DNA of 64,000 nt from Coprenecus sp902388455 (GCA_963931615.1 OZ007032.1:2604001-2668000), one strand, 5' to 3'; positions 15,228 to 23,340 are shown, counted from the first letter of the stretch. Numbers and translations: made by a program. The notes: generated from the letters alone by a model not told the origin.

Positions 15228-16854
15228 CAGGACCCTGGATAAACTGGATGTCCTTGGGAATGCCTGCGGCGTTGATGCGGTCGAGGTCGGCCTGGAGGGC
15301 GGGGGTGATGCCGCCGTTCTTGGTGCGGAACTCGGTGGCGAAGGCTACGTCACCATTGCCCTGGGTGGTCAGGATGAGGTCGGCCCAGGCGTTGACGGCG
15401 GCCTTGGACTTCTCGAAGTCGATCTGATAGAGGCCCTCGGCGTTGCGGGAGAAGGCGCCCTGCTGCTCCATGAAGTTGAAGCACATCATATTGGCCTTGC
15501 CGTGGGAGGAGGCGGCTCCGAAACGTACCGAGCGGAGGATGCCGGCGATGTAGGTGGTGATGGCGTCCTCGACGGAGATGTTGGTGATCTCGCCCATCTC
15601 GATCAGGCGGCATACCATGAAGAGTCCGAGGATGTCGGCCTTGGCCTCTTCCCAGGAGGTCTTCTCGGTGCCCATCGCTGCGTCCACGCTGCCCTTGCCG
15701 TTGATGGTCTCCTTGATGCCGAGACCGTGGGCCACCTCGTGGAAGGTTACGTTCCAGAAGAATGCGTCGAATTTCAGGTGCTGGTGGTCTTCGGGAGCGA
15801 GGATGAGCTCACCGATGGGGAGGAGGATCTTGTCGAACTTGGCCTGCATCGAGTTGCGCAGCTGGAGGCGGCGGGTGCCCTTCATGGCGTGTACGCGCTC
15901 GTCGTTGGGCAGGTTGATGGCGATGGTCTTGCTGCCGGCGTTGCAGTCTCCGGCGTAGTAGACCACGTCATAGACGTTGAGGTCGGAGGAGGTGCCGGGT
16001 ACGAAGGTCTTGTACTCGGGCTTGCAGGGGAGCTCCTTCTGCAGGGCGGGGAGCATGGCCACGAACTTGGCCAGGTCCTTGCTGCGATCGGTGTCCTTGA
16101 GGAGGATGAATGCCTCGTAGGAGGTCTTGGTCTCCTGGAACTTGTCGTCGTAGCTCTCGATGGGGCCGACCACGAAATCTATCCGGCTGTCCTTCATGTC
16201 CATCCAGGCCAGGTCGCTGGCCAGGTAGTCGTCGGTCCTGAAGGCCTTGATGCGCTCGAGGAGGTAGTTCTTCAGGCCGGGGTCCTCGGCCAGGTCGGCG
16301 GCCTGCTGCATGAGCTCACACATGCGGTTCACCTGCTCGGCGTACTCCTCGTGGTACCAGACGGTCTTCAGCTTGCCGTTTTCGTCGCGGCGGAGGACTG
16401 TGTACCAGGATGACTTGTCCGGGTCGTCGAATGCGTTGAACTCCTCGAGGGTGATGTCGGCGGGGTAGTAGGTGCATACGTCGGGCTTGGCGCCGTAGCC
16501 GTCGATGAAGGGCTTGTTGTCATCGAGGCGGTCCCAGGGGCCGTAGTTGATGTAGGCGAACTGCTTCGCGTAAGGGTCTTCGAGCCGGTCCATCAGGCTC
16601 TTGTCCCCGAATGTCTGCTGCCAGAACAGCTCGTCGGCGATCTGTCCTATCTGGAAGAACAGCTCTACTATCTGCCTCTCGCTGTCGCTCAGCTGAGCTG
16701 CCAGAGGCGAGGACAGCTCGAACGGTGCGTATTCCTCAACTTTCTGTTTCATGGGTGATTCTGTCTGATTACCTGCGCAGGAGGCCGCTCCCGCTACTGC
16801 CGCCGCCCCGATCAGGGCCGCGCAGATGGATTTGGCTGTGGTGTTGATGTTCAT
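15211..16854 (-). CDS. M49-like (dipeptidyl-peptidase III-type) zinc peptidase lipoprotein
   Basis: 547 aa. The signal peptide and lipobox are MNINTTAKSICAALIGAAAV...AASC. The centre carries a zinc-metallopeptidase signature: HEVAHGLG near 371-378 and, about 28 residues later, WEEAKADILGLF, whose Glu would be the third zinc ligand. This pairing is that of the dipeptidyl-peptidase III (M49) group, but the first motif here reads as plain HEXXH rather than the classical HEXXGH. In public databases such Bacteroidota proteins often carry unhelpful names (hydrolase, NUDIX). It should be an envelope dipeptidase or a relative. It is first in the operon with the DUF3089 and unknown lipoprotein genes, with a -7 box at 16883-16890. 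Confidence 0.8.
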   Translation of the reverse strand: MNINTTAKSICAALIGAAAVAGAASCAGNQTESPMKQKVEEYAPFELSSPLAAQLSDSERQIVELFFQIGQIADELFWQQTFGDKSLMDRLEDPYAKQFAYINYGPWDRLDDNKPFIDGYGAKPDVCTYYPADITLEEFNAFDDPDKSSWYTVLRRDENGKLKTVWYHEEYAEQVNRMCELMQQAADLAEDPGLKNYLLERIKAFRTDDYLASDLAWMDMKDSRIDFVVGPIESYDDKFQETKTSYEAFILLKDTDRSKDLAKFVAMLPALQKELPCKPEYKTFVPGTSSDLNVYDVVYYAGDCNAGSKTIAINLPNDERVHAMKGTRRLQLRNSMQAKFDKILLPIGELILAPEDHQHLKFDAFFWNVTFHEVAHGLGIKETINGKGSVDAAMGTEKTSWEEAKADILGLFMVCRLIEMGEITNISVEDAITTYIAGILRSVRFGAASSHGKANMMCFNFMEQQGAFSRNAEGLYQIDFEKSKAAVNAWADLILTTQGNGDVAFATEFRTKNGGITPALQADLDRINAAGIPKDIQFIQGPDVLFK

Positions 16855-16882
16855 GTACAGTAGTGTTTATGCGTTATGTCGG

Positions 16883-16890
16883 CAAATTTA
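16883..16890 (-). promoter_or_regulatory. -7 box (TAAATTTG) of the peptidase operon
   Basis: An exact TAnnTTTG on the minus strand, 28 bases before the ATG at 16854. A weak TTTA at 16912-16915 is the only -33 candidate. Confidence 0.5.
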
Positions 16891-17074
16891 ACAAAAAATG
16901 CGGATGATTGCTAAAGACCGGTGTTCTCAGTGTTTTTGTTGCAAGAGGAGACGGTCATCGCAGCAGCCGCTATGACCGCAGCCGTCAGAATCAATTAATT
17001 CATAGTACTATTAATGTTGAAATTCAAAAATCGCACAAAGATAATCAAAGTTTAGTTTATTCCGTTTCTGTTTT

Positions 17075-17114
17075 CCGCAACGGCACCGAATCGCGGAATT
17101 TGCTGCCGTTGTGG
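17075..17114. repeat. 40-bp structured repeat, copy 1
   Basis: Identical over all 40 bases to copy 3 at 33504-33543; copy 2 at 33399-33438 differs at two bases. Arms CCGCAACGGCA and TGCCGTTGTGG can pair (one G-T wobble) around an inner CCGAATCGCGGAATTTGC. It lies about 40 bases downstream of the 3' end of the kinase fusion gene. Confidence 0.85.
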
Positions 17115-17152
17115 CGAAGGGGCAGGCAACCGGACAGAAAGCAGCGCCCCGG

Positions 17153-18502
17153 CTATTTAAGGTCCTTCGATGCGCGGAGAATGGTGTCTACGGCTCCGTC
17201 GATGCCCACGCGGTCGGTGTTGACAACTAAGTCATATTCGCCGATGTCGGTCCACTGGCGGCCGGTGTAGCGGCGGTAGTGGTTGGCGCGGCCGGTATTG
17301 ACCCGCTCGACTTTCCGTGCAGCCTCTTCCCCGGAGATATTGAACCGGGAAGCGACACGGACAGCGGCCGAGTCAGGGCCGGAAGTGACGAAGACACGGA
17401 GGACATGAGGATTGTCCCGGAGAATCCAGTTGCCGAGACGTCCGATGATGACGCACGGGCCGTGGTGGGCCAGCTCGCGGACGGTACGGCTCTGGCTGAC
17501 ATAGATAGCGTCGTCCTTCGACGGGTTCATCGAGACAGGTATGCCGCTGTCCTCGAATATCATCTCCCAGAGCTTGCCGGTGGATATATTCTGCTCGTTC
17601 TCTGCCACGAACTCGGGTGTGCGTCCCATCTGCTCTGCGGTCCGGTCTATGAGCTGGCGGCTGTAGCAGGGGCAGCCCAGACGGCGGGCCACTCTCTCGC
17701 CCACCTCATTGCCACCGCTGCCGTATGTACGGGCGATGGTAATCACGCGGTGAGAAGCCCAGAGAGCAGCCTGCTGAGCCTGAGCGGAAGCCCGGGCCGC
17801 ACGCTCGGACCGGGGAATGAATATCCGGTCCAGCCACCCGATCCGGGGCGAGAACACCCGTACCATAAAGCCCACATAGAACATTGACACAAGGGTACCC
17901 GGACCGATCATTTTCCAGTCCCAGTGCCCGAAGAAGATAAGCATGAAGACCGCACCTATGGTCACCAGCGAAGTGTCGCTGAATATCTTGACCTTACCGA
18001 AATCCTTCTTCAGGAACTTCGCTATCGCCAGCGGAAATCCCTCACCGGCCAGCATCAGCGAGTCGCAGCGTACCTCGCACGCAATCCCGAAGGCCAGGAT
18101 AGCTCCGCCGAGCAGCAGTTCCGCGAACCTGAGCGGATACCCCACCGCCGGATTGATGTCGAAAGGCACCTGCAGGAACCCGGTCAGCCACATGGTCACG
18201 TCAGTGTACAGTCCGAAGAGAAACGAAACGAGTATCTGAGTCAGCTGCCGCTTCTCGAAATCCTTGCGCAGCAGCAGTATCTGGGACAGGATAAAGAACA
18301 CGTGCATGCATATCGTGAGCTGCCCCATGGTGAGGCTCATCCCGGGCACCAGCGACAGCACGTATGGAGGCGCCGAGATAGGCGACGAACCGAGATTGGC
18401 CCTGATGGACAAGGATGTACCGAATGCGATAACGAACAGGATCACCACGAAACTCAAGTAGCGCCGGATCCACTCCGCCCTGCTTCTCCTGATATTACTC
18501 AT
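17153..18502 (-). CDS. Fusion of a YczE/YitT-like membrane protein with a cytidylate-kinase-like domain
   Basis: 449 aa from the ATG at 18502 (MSNIRRSRAEW); an ATG three codons upstream is also possible. Residues 1-215 are a multi-pass membrane module (about 5-6 helices) resembling the YczE/YyaS/DUF6198 group. Residues from about 252 onward form a soluble P-loop kinase domain of the cytidylate-kinase-like family: VITIARTYGSGGNEVGERVARRL is the P-loop strand and helix, followed by CYSRQLIDRTAEQ, CVIIGRLGNWIL and RVFVTSGPD. Both parts are known separately and sometimes adjacent; here they are one protein. A membrane-tethered nucleotide or small-molecule kinase is an inference. Confidence 0.82.
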   Translation of the reverse strand: MSNIRRSRAEWIRRYLSFVVILFVIAFGTSLSIRANLGSSPISAPPYVLSLVPGMSLTMGQLTICMHVFFILSQILLLRKDFEKRQLTQILVSFLFGLYTDVTMWLTGFLQVPFDINPAVGYPLRFAELLLGGAILAFGIACEVRCDSLMLAGEGFPLAIAKFLKKDFGKVKIFSDTSLVTIGAVFMLIFFGHWDWKMIGPGTLVSMFYVGFMVRVFSPRIGWLDRIFIPRSERAARASAQAQQAALWASHRVITIARTYGSGGNEVGERVARRLGCPCYSRQLIDRTAEQMGRTPEFVAENEQNISTGKLWEMIFEDSGIPVSMNPSKDDAIYVSQSRTVRELAHHGPCVIIGRLGNWILRDNPHVLRVFVTSGPDSAAVRVASRFNISGEEAARKVERVNTGRANHYRRYTGRQWTDIGEYDLVVNTDRVGIDGAVDTILRASKDLK

Positions 18503-18531
18503 GTCTTTCAACTCTTCGATTAAACCGGGCG

Positions 18532-18539
18532 CAAAATTA
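18532..18539 (-). promoter_or_regulatory. -7 box (TAATTTTG) of the kinase fusion
   Basis: An exact TAnnTTTG on the minus strand, 29 bases upstream of the ATG at 18502. No consensus -33 box is seen. Confidence 0.45.
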
Positions 18540-18673
18540 CAGTTTATTCTGCCAATATGTCCACACTTTTCTGTTTCGCACGCACATACCGGACAGCTTG
18601 CCGAGAAAAGCGAAATTGACTATATTTGGCCTGACGGCCACATATACTGTTGCACCTCGGCATAGCAAATAAA

Positions 18674-18705
18674 TTTGTTCTGCTCTCGGCTTCCGCGTAT
18701 ATTTG
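18674..18705 (+). promoter_or_regulatory. Consensus promoter of the GNAT-Ogt gene
   Basis: TTTG (18674-18677), a 20-base spacer, then TATATTTG (18698-18705). It fixes the coding start at 18726, because the upstream in-frame TTG at 18675 would lie inside the promoter. Confidence 0.75.
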
Positions 18706-18725
18706 CCATACCAACCCGTCCAAAT

Positions 18726-19814
18726 ATGATTGTCATAGAAACACCAAGGCTGCAGCTGCGCGAGATGACCCCTGCCGACCGACAGGCATTGTGCCGCAGC
18801 CTGCAGGACAGCGAAGTCATGTACGCCTACAACGGCCCTTTCTCCGACGAGGAAGTGGACGAATGGCTGGAGCGGCAGCTCGCCAGATACCGGCAGTACG
18901 GCTACGGTCTCTGGGCAGTGGTGCTCAAGGCCACCGGAGAGATGATAGGCCAATGCGGCCTGACCCTCCAGCAATGGAACGGCCGGGAAATGCTGGAAGC
19001 AGGCTACCTCTTCCAGCGCTCCCACTGGCATCAGGGCTACGCCACGGAGGCCGCCAGCGCCTGCATGGACTACGCCTTCGGCACCCTGAACTCCCCCATA
19101 GTCTGCTCCATCATCCGGGACAATAACCTTCCCTCGCAGCAGGTGGCCCTCCGCAACGGCATGACCCGCCGTCCTGGGGTAATGGTCAAGCACTACCGCG
19201 GCGCCGGGATGCCCCACTGGCTCTTCGTCAGGCCCAGAACAATACGGACTGTCCGGTACCAGTCGCCGTGTGGGGAAATGCTCCTCGGTGCGGCGGGCGA
19301 CCGGCTCTGCCTCTGCAACTGGGCTCAGGAGCTGCATCCGGGAAGGGTAGAGCAGCGGCTCAGGACTATCCTCAAGGCACAATTCGAGGGGTGCGGGCAG
19401 ATAACGGAGACCGCCGTAAGCCAGTCCAGGCAATCCGATGGAGGTGTCCCGGAACAATGCCGGACATTCACGCCCGAGGTCCTGCGGCGGACCGTCCGGG
19501 AACTGGACGAATACTTCCGTGGAGAGCGCAGGGACTTCGACATCCCCCTCCTGCTGGCCGGCTCCGACTTCCAGAAGCGCGTCTGGCAGCAGCTCCCCCG
19601 CATCCCCTACGGGCAGACCGCCTCCTACGGAGAGCTGGCCGCCGCCATCGGAGCCCCCAGGTCCGTCCGGGCAGTGGCCAATGCCAACGGCGCCAACGCC
19701 ATCTCTATCATCCTCCCCTGCCACCGCGTCATCGGCAGCGACGGCCGCCTGACCGGCTACGGCGGAGGCCTCAGGGCCAAGCAGTATCTTCTCGACCTGG
19801 AACATAGACAATAA
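18726..19814 (+). CDS. GNAT acetyltransferase fused to O6-alkylguanine-DNA alkyltransferase
   Basis: 362 aa. Residues 1-175 are a RimJ/RimL-type GNAT domain (IETPRLQLREMTPADRQAL at the start; YLFQRSHWHQGYATEA is the acetyl-CoA loop; DNNLPSQQVALRNGM). Residues from about 195 to the end are a complete Ogt-type domain: DIPLLLAGSDFQKRVWQQL, IPYGQTASYGELA (DNA-binding helix), and ANANGANAISIILPCHRVI with the methyl-acceptor Cys in PCHRV near 330, then GYGGGLRAKQYLLDLE. It would repair O6-alkylguanine by self-alkylation. The target of the acetyltransferase half is unknown. The flavodoxin-ferredoxin gene follows 11 bases later and is probably co-transcribed. Confidence 0.88.
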   Translation: MIVIETPRLQLREMTPADRQALCRSLQDSEVMYAYNGPFSDEEVDEWLERQLARYRQYGYGLWAVVLKATGEMIGQCGLTLQQWNGREMLEAGYLFQRSHWHQGYATEAASACMDYAFGTLNSPIVCSIIRDNNLPSQQVALRNGMTRRPGVMVKHYRGAGMPHWLFVRPRTIRTVRYQSPCGEMLLGAAGDRLCLCNWAQELHPGRVEQRLRTILKAQFEGCGQITETAVSQSRQSDGGVPEQCRTFTPEVLRRTVRELDEYFRGERRDFDIPLLLAGSDFQKRVWQQLPRIPYGQTASYGELAAAIGAPRSVRAVANANGANAISIILPCHRVIGSDGRLTGYGGGLRAKQYLLDLEHRQ

Positions 19815-19825
19815 AACACCACATT

Positions 19826-20725
19826 ATGGATATACTGAATGACATCACGGTGATATGCTTCTCACCGACACACACTTCAAGGACAATAGCGGAGGCTGTT
19901 GCAGCCGGAATGAACGGCACGCCTGGCGGAACGGCCGTCCATGCGGGTGCCTCACAGCAGATACGGACCGTAGACCTGACCCTCGACCGCTCGGACTCAC
20001 CGATAACTGTCGGGGCCGGAGAGACCGTAGTGCTCGGAGCCCCGGTATATGCCGGCAGGGTGGCTCCCGAGGCTGTACGGCGGCTCAGGCGGATACAGGT
20101 GGCGGCAGGAGCCTCAGTTCCCGCGGTGGTGACCGTCACCTATGGCAACCGCGACTACGAGGATGCCCTCGTCGAACTTTACGACCTGGCCATCTCGCTG
20201 GGCCTCAGTCCTTTCGCAGCCGGAGCCTTCATCGGGGAGCACAGCTATAGCACCCCGGAAATGCCCGTAGCCGAGGGGCGTCCCGACACATTGGACCTGG
20301 CCGATGCCCGTATTTTCGGAGGAGAATGTGCCCGGAAACTGGACAGTCCCGGAGCATTTGCCCCATTTCACATCAAGGGCAACCGGCCGTATAAAGAGCC
20401 GTCCCGTCCGGCCTCAGACACCTCCCATAAGGCATCAGGAGCCTCGACGGACGGCGGCCCGGCCAAAACAGCTCCAGCTGTCCCGTCCGTACCGATGACC
20501 GCTGACGGATGCCCTCTATGCGGGGAGTGCGTGGCAGTATGCCCGACCGGAGCCGTCAGCATTGACCTTAATGCCCGGAAGGTGCTGACTGACCCGGCCC
20601 TCTGCATCCGCTGCTGCGCCTGCGTCAGAGCCTGTCCCGCCGGACTGCGCACCTACACCACTCCATTCACCGCCTTCCTCCACGAGCACTGCTCCGCCCG
20701 CCGGGACCCCGAGACATTTCTGTAA
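19826..20725 (+). CDS. Flavodoxin-ferredoxin fusion (EFR1-like)
   Basis: 299 aa electron-transfer protein. The N-terminal half is flavodoxin-like, with the FMN phosphate loop SPTHTSRTIAEAVA near 13-26, VLGAPVYAGRVAPEAVRRL and VTVTYGNRDYEDAL. After a low-complexity linker rich in Ala/Ser/Pro (about 190-222), two 4Fe-4S clusters follow: CPLCGECVAVCPTGAV near 229 and CIRCCACVRACPAG near 260. This matches the ferredoxin/flavodoxin (EFR1) family. Partners are unknown. The stop codon TAA (20723-20725) coincides with the first bases of the 170-bp inverted-repeat element. Confidence 0.88.
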   Translation: MDILNDITVICFSPTHTSRTIAEAVAAGMNGTPGGTAVHAGASQQIRTVDLTLDRSDSPITVGAGETVVLGAPVYAGRVAPEAVRRLRRIQVAAGASVPAVVTVTYGNRDYEDALVELYDLAISLGLSPFAAGAFIGEHSYSTPEMPVAEGRPDTLDLADARIFGGECARKLDSPGAFAPFHIKGNRPYKEPSRPASDTSHKASGASTDGGPAKTAPAVPSVPMTADGCPLCGECVAVCPTGAVSIDLNARKVLTDPALCIRCCACVRACPAGLRTYTTPFTAFLHEHCSARRDPETFL

Positions 20726-20893
20726 CGGTAAGCAGTGCAGCAGGGGTGTTTTGCAATCACTCACTGATCAGCAGGTTAGCAATGTAGCGTGATCTTTTGG
20801 AGGCGTCCGGACCGGCCGAAAAGCGCACATTGCCTTGGTAACATCCTGATCAGCGAGTGATTACATTTTATGGGTGTGCGCGTACTTACCGTT
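20724..20893. mobile_element. 170-bp palindromic MITE-like element, copy 1
   Basis: Ends are inverted repeats: AACGGTAAG (20724-20732) and CTTACCGTT (20885-20893), extended by one T/A pair to 10 bp. Nested inside are AATCACTC.CTGATCAG (near 20755) and CTGATCAGCGAGTGATT (near 20846), which can form a long stem, and a central hairpin (GTGATCTTTT/AAAAGCGCAC, imperfect). A colinear copy of exactly the same length lies at 57409-57578. It has no coding capacity. The element fills the gap between two convergent genes, and its ends contribute to both stop codons. No target-site duplication is evident. It may instead be a structured RNA or a bidirectional terminator. Confidence 0.7.
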
Positions 20894-21611
20894 AATCCAG
20901 AGCGCAGTAGAAAAAGCCGCGGCTGTCGTGACGGATTCCGACCAGGCCCCAGTGAACGAAAAGCGAGAGCAGGTGTACGACCCGGCGGCGGGGGATGGTC
21001 ACGCGGCGGCATATCTGTGACAGGGTAAGGCCGCAGGAAGCGGCTGCGACTACGGCAAGCAACTCGCGTTCCTGGTCAGTAAAAGCCACCGAGACCAGGC
21101 CATGGTGCAGATTTGAATCCGGCGCCATCCGGACGTTACCGACAGGCACTCTGTCCGCACTGCCGTTACGGCCATCATCAGCCTCACATTTCCACAGGCC
21201 GATATGCACCGGCGAGGCCAGGATATTCTCGTCGGCGATACGCACGTAGGCCTGTCTGCGCCCGTCTTCCTCCTTCACCAGCACCGGCTTGCGGACAGCC
21301 GGCCCGACCGAGGCGACCAGCACCGAACGGCCCTCGGGACGGTACACCCGCATGTCCACCTCAACCGCCGGAGTGCAGTAGACCTGAGCCGCAGCCTCGA
21401 CCATGTACATTTCCTCCTCGCTGCGCACCCCGGCTATACGGCCATTGTCCTTGACCCCTATCAGCAGCCGGCCTCCCTCAGTGTTGGCAAACGCCGACAG
21501 CGACCGCGCAATCTTCCGCGAGTCCGATATCTCGAACTTGAAATCCTGCCGGACATGCTCGCCCTCCGAGATAAGGGCACGTATGTACGCCGTATCGTCC
21601 TGTACTTTCAT
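20892..21611 (-). CDS. AlbA_2-domain protein with C-terminal winged helix
   Basis: 239 aa. Residues about 15-130 are an AlbA_2 (Schlafen AAA_4) domain: GEHVRQDFKFEISDSRKIARSLSAFANTEGG and RLLIGVKDNGRIAGV are its hallmark strands. Residues about 170-239 look like a winged-helix DNA-binding domain (LTLSQICRRVTIPRRRVVHLL). The usual C-terminal GHKL/ATP-binding part of longer relatives is absent. Transcription diverges from the Schlafen-like gene at 21658 through overlapping promoters. The stop (TTA on the plus strand, 20892-20894) sits in the terminal repeat of the 170-bp element. It is probably a transcriptional regulator; its function is not established. Confidence 0.8.
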   Translation of the reverse strand: MKVQDDTAYIRALISEGEHVRQDFKFEISDSRKIARSLSAFANTEGGRLLIGVKDNGRIAGVRSEEEMYMVEAAAQVYCTPAVEVDMRVYRPEGRSVLVASVGPAVRKPVLVKEEDGRRQAYVRIADENILASPVHIGLWKCEADDGRNGSADRVPVGNVRMAPDSNLHHGLVSVAFTDQERELLAVVAAASCGLTLSQICRRVTIPRRRVVHLLSLFVHWGLVGIRHDSRGFFYCALD

Positions 21612-21616
21612 GTCCG

Positions 21617-21652
21617 CAAATTTATGATTTTCCTTCTTTATTCGTATCTTTG
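21617..21652. promoter_or_regulatory. Back-to-back promoters of the divergent AlbA_2 genes
   Basis: Minus strand TAAATTTG at 21617-21624 (6 bases before the ATG at 21611). Plus strand TATCTTTG at 21645-21652 (5 bases before the ATG at 21658). Both predict almost leaderless messages. The -33 regions must overlap within the 20 bases between the boxes. Confidence 0.55.
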
Positions 21653-21657
21653 TCTAC

Positions 21658-23340
21658 ATGATTGACTGCGCAAATAAAGATACGGTATACTCCAGTCTGC
21701 TGGACGGACAGATCCGGTATGCCAGAAAAGAAAACCGGTATCTGGAATTCAAATCCAATTATCAGGATGCGGACAGACTCGGGCGGTACATCTCCGCACT
21801 CTCAAACGGAGCATGCCTTGACAGACAGGACTTCGGATACCTATACTTCGGAATAGATGACGGAACTCTGGAAATAAAAGGGACCAGTTTCGATGCTTCA
21901 AAAGCAAAAGCCAAAGGCAGCCAGGCACTGGAACTGTATCTGCGCAGAATGATAAGTCCCAAAATAAACTTTTCCATCACAGACTTCTGCTACCATGGCA
22001 ATAAGAACCTGAAGATTACAGTCTTCAAGATTCCTGCAGCTGTCCATGAGCCGACATGTTACATGAACAAGTCCTGGATTAGAGTGGACAGTCATACCAC
22101 AGAACTCAGCCAGTATCCGGAATGGACACGCGCAATCTACAATTCCAGGGTTGACTGGACGGCAGAATGTATCGAAGGAGCTGATGTCGATGATCTGGAC
22201 AAAGATGCTGTCCGAATGGCACGGGAAGGTTACAGGCAGCGTTTTCCGGACTACGCGGAAGCCATACAGGAATGGAGTGACGAGGTGTTTCTGGACAAAG
22301 CAGGACTGACGCAGGAAGGAAAGATCACACGCGCGGCCTTGCTTCTTGTGGGGAAACCTGAAAAGGCATACAAGCTCCGCCACATCGCGCAGATGAACTG
22401 GAAATGCATTCAGGACGGCGAGACATTCAGCCAGCTGTTCACCATACCGTTCATACGGACAACGACTGAGCTTATGCTGAAAATCAGGAACTACCGTTTC
22501 AAGATATACCCGCATGACTCTCTCATTCCGGCAGAGATATGGAAATACGATACGCGCAGTATTCTGGAAGGGCTGCACAATTGTATAGCTCATCAGGACT
22601 ACACTAAAGATGAAAGGATCATAGTTACAGAAGAAAGGGACCGGCTGACTTTTGAAAATGCAGGAAATTTCTTTGACGGCAACTATGAACAGTACGTTCT
22701 CGGGACCAGGACACCAAGACGCTACCGTAATCCCTTCCTGATGAAGGCCATGGTGAACTTAAAAATGATTGACTCCCAAGGATACGGCATCCACAACCTG
22801 TATGTACGGCAAAAAGAGCGCTATCTGCCCATGCCGGACTATGACGGTACCGATGACACACACGTAACAATGCATCTGCCCGGTGCGGTCATAGACGAGA
22901 ATTACAGTCTGATACTTATGGAGAATCATGATATCAGCCTGACAGAAGCTGTCCTGCTGGACCAGGTACAGAAGGGGAAAACTATAGAAGAAAGCGCTGT
23001 CTCCCTGTTGCGCAAGAACGGACTCATCGAGGGCAGAAAGCCCAACCTGTTTGTGGCAAAGAGGGTGGCGCAGAAAACGAATCAGAAAGTAGAATACTCA
23101 AAACATAAGGGCCTTGATGCGGAATCTTGCGAAAGCCTGCTGATCAAGTCCCTGAAAGATCACGGCAGACTTTCCCGTCAGGAAATAGACAGGCTCCTGT
23201 GGAACGTCCTCTCTGATCAACTGAACGACAAACAGAAAAAGGCTAAAATAGGCAACTTGCTGAGCAAACTCAGATTAAAGAAAATCATAGCCAATACCAC
23301 CACAGGCAATCAGTCATCGTGGATCCTTTTGGACAAATAA
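21658..23340 (+). CDS. Schlafen-like AlbA_2 ATP-binding protein
   Basis: 560 aa with lower GC than its neighbours. An N-terminal AlbA_2 domain covers about 15-165 (RKENRYLEFKSNYQDADRLGRYISALSNGACL; GYLYFGIDDGTLEIKGT; WIRVDSHTTEL). The middle (about 290-400) resembles the GHKL-like ATP-binding region of COG2865 proteins: ALHNCIAH.DY is seen as EGLHNCIAHQDYTKDERIIV, then RLTFENAGNF and DSQGYGIHNLY. The last 100 residues form a winged-helix-like tail (GRLSRQEIDRLLWN). Members of this family act as regulators or occur in defence contexts; neither is proven here. It lies divergent from a shorter AlbA_2 gene and is followed by an 11-bp tandem repeat. Confidence 0.85.
   Translation: MIDCANKDTVYSSLLDGQIRYARKENRYLEFKSNYQDADRLGRYISALSNGACLDRQDFGYLYFGIDDGTLEIKGTSFDASKAKAKGSQALELYLRRMISPKINFSITDFCYHGNKNLKITVFKIPAAVHEPTCYMNKSWIRVDSHTTELSQYPEWTRAIYNSRVDWTAECIEGADVDDLDKDAVRMAREGYRQRFPDYAEAIQEWSDEVFLDKAGLTQEGKITRAALLLVGKPEKAYKLRHIAQMNWKCIQDGETFSQLFTIPFIRTTTELMLKIRNYRFKIYPHDSLIPAEIWKYDTRSILEGLHNCIAHQDYTKDERIIVTEERDRLTFENAGNFFDGNYEQYVLGTRTPRRYRNPFLMKAMVNLKMIDSQGYGIHNLYVRQKERYLPMPDYDGTDDTHVTMHLPGAVIDENYSLILMENHDISLTEAVLLDQVQKGKTIEESAVSLLRKNGLIEGRKPNLFVAKRVAQKTNQKVEYSKHKGLDAESCESLLIKSLKDHGRLSRQEIDRLLWNVLSDQLNDKQKKAKIGNLLSKLRLKKIIANTTTGNQSSWILLDK

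Larger units (their letters stand above)
16855..17152. other. Intergenic region between peptidase operon and kinase fusion
   Basis: About 300 bases without a gene. It contains the peptidase promoter, an AT-rich stretch with a small palindrome ATAGTACTAT near 17004, and copy 1 of the 40-bp structured repeat (17075-17114). A reading frame across it (16908-17270) has no homology-like features and is a shadow. Confidence 0.7.

Noticed and set aside
16908..17270. Plus-strand 120-codon frame between the peptidase and kinase genes
   Set aside because: It crosses the 40-bp repeat and the 3' end of the kinase gene on the other strand; composition is that of a shadow.
18537..19811. Minus-strand 424-codon frame opposite the GNAT-Ogt gene
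   Set aside because: No recognisable motif, while the plus strand encodes two complete enzyme domains with active-site residues.
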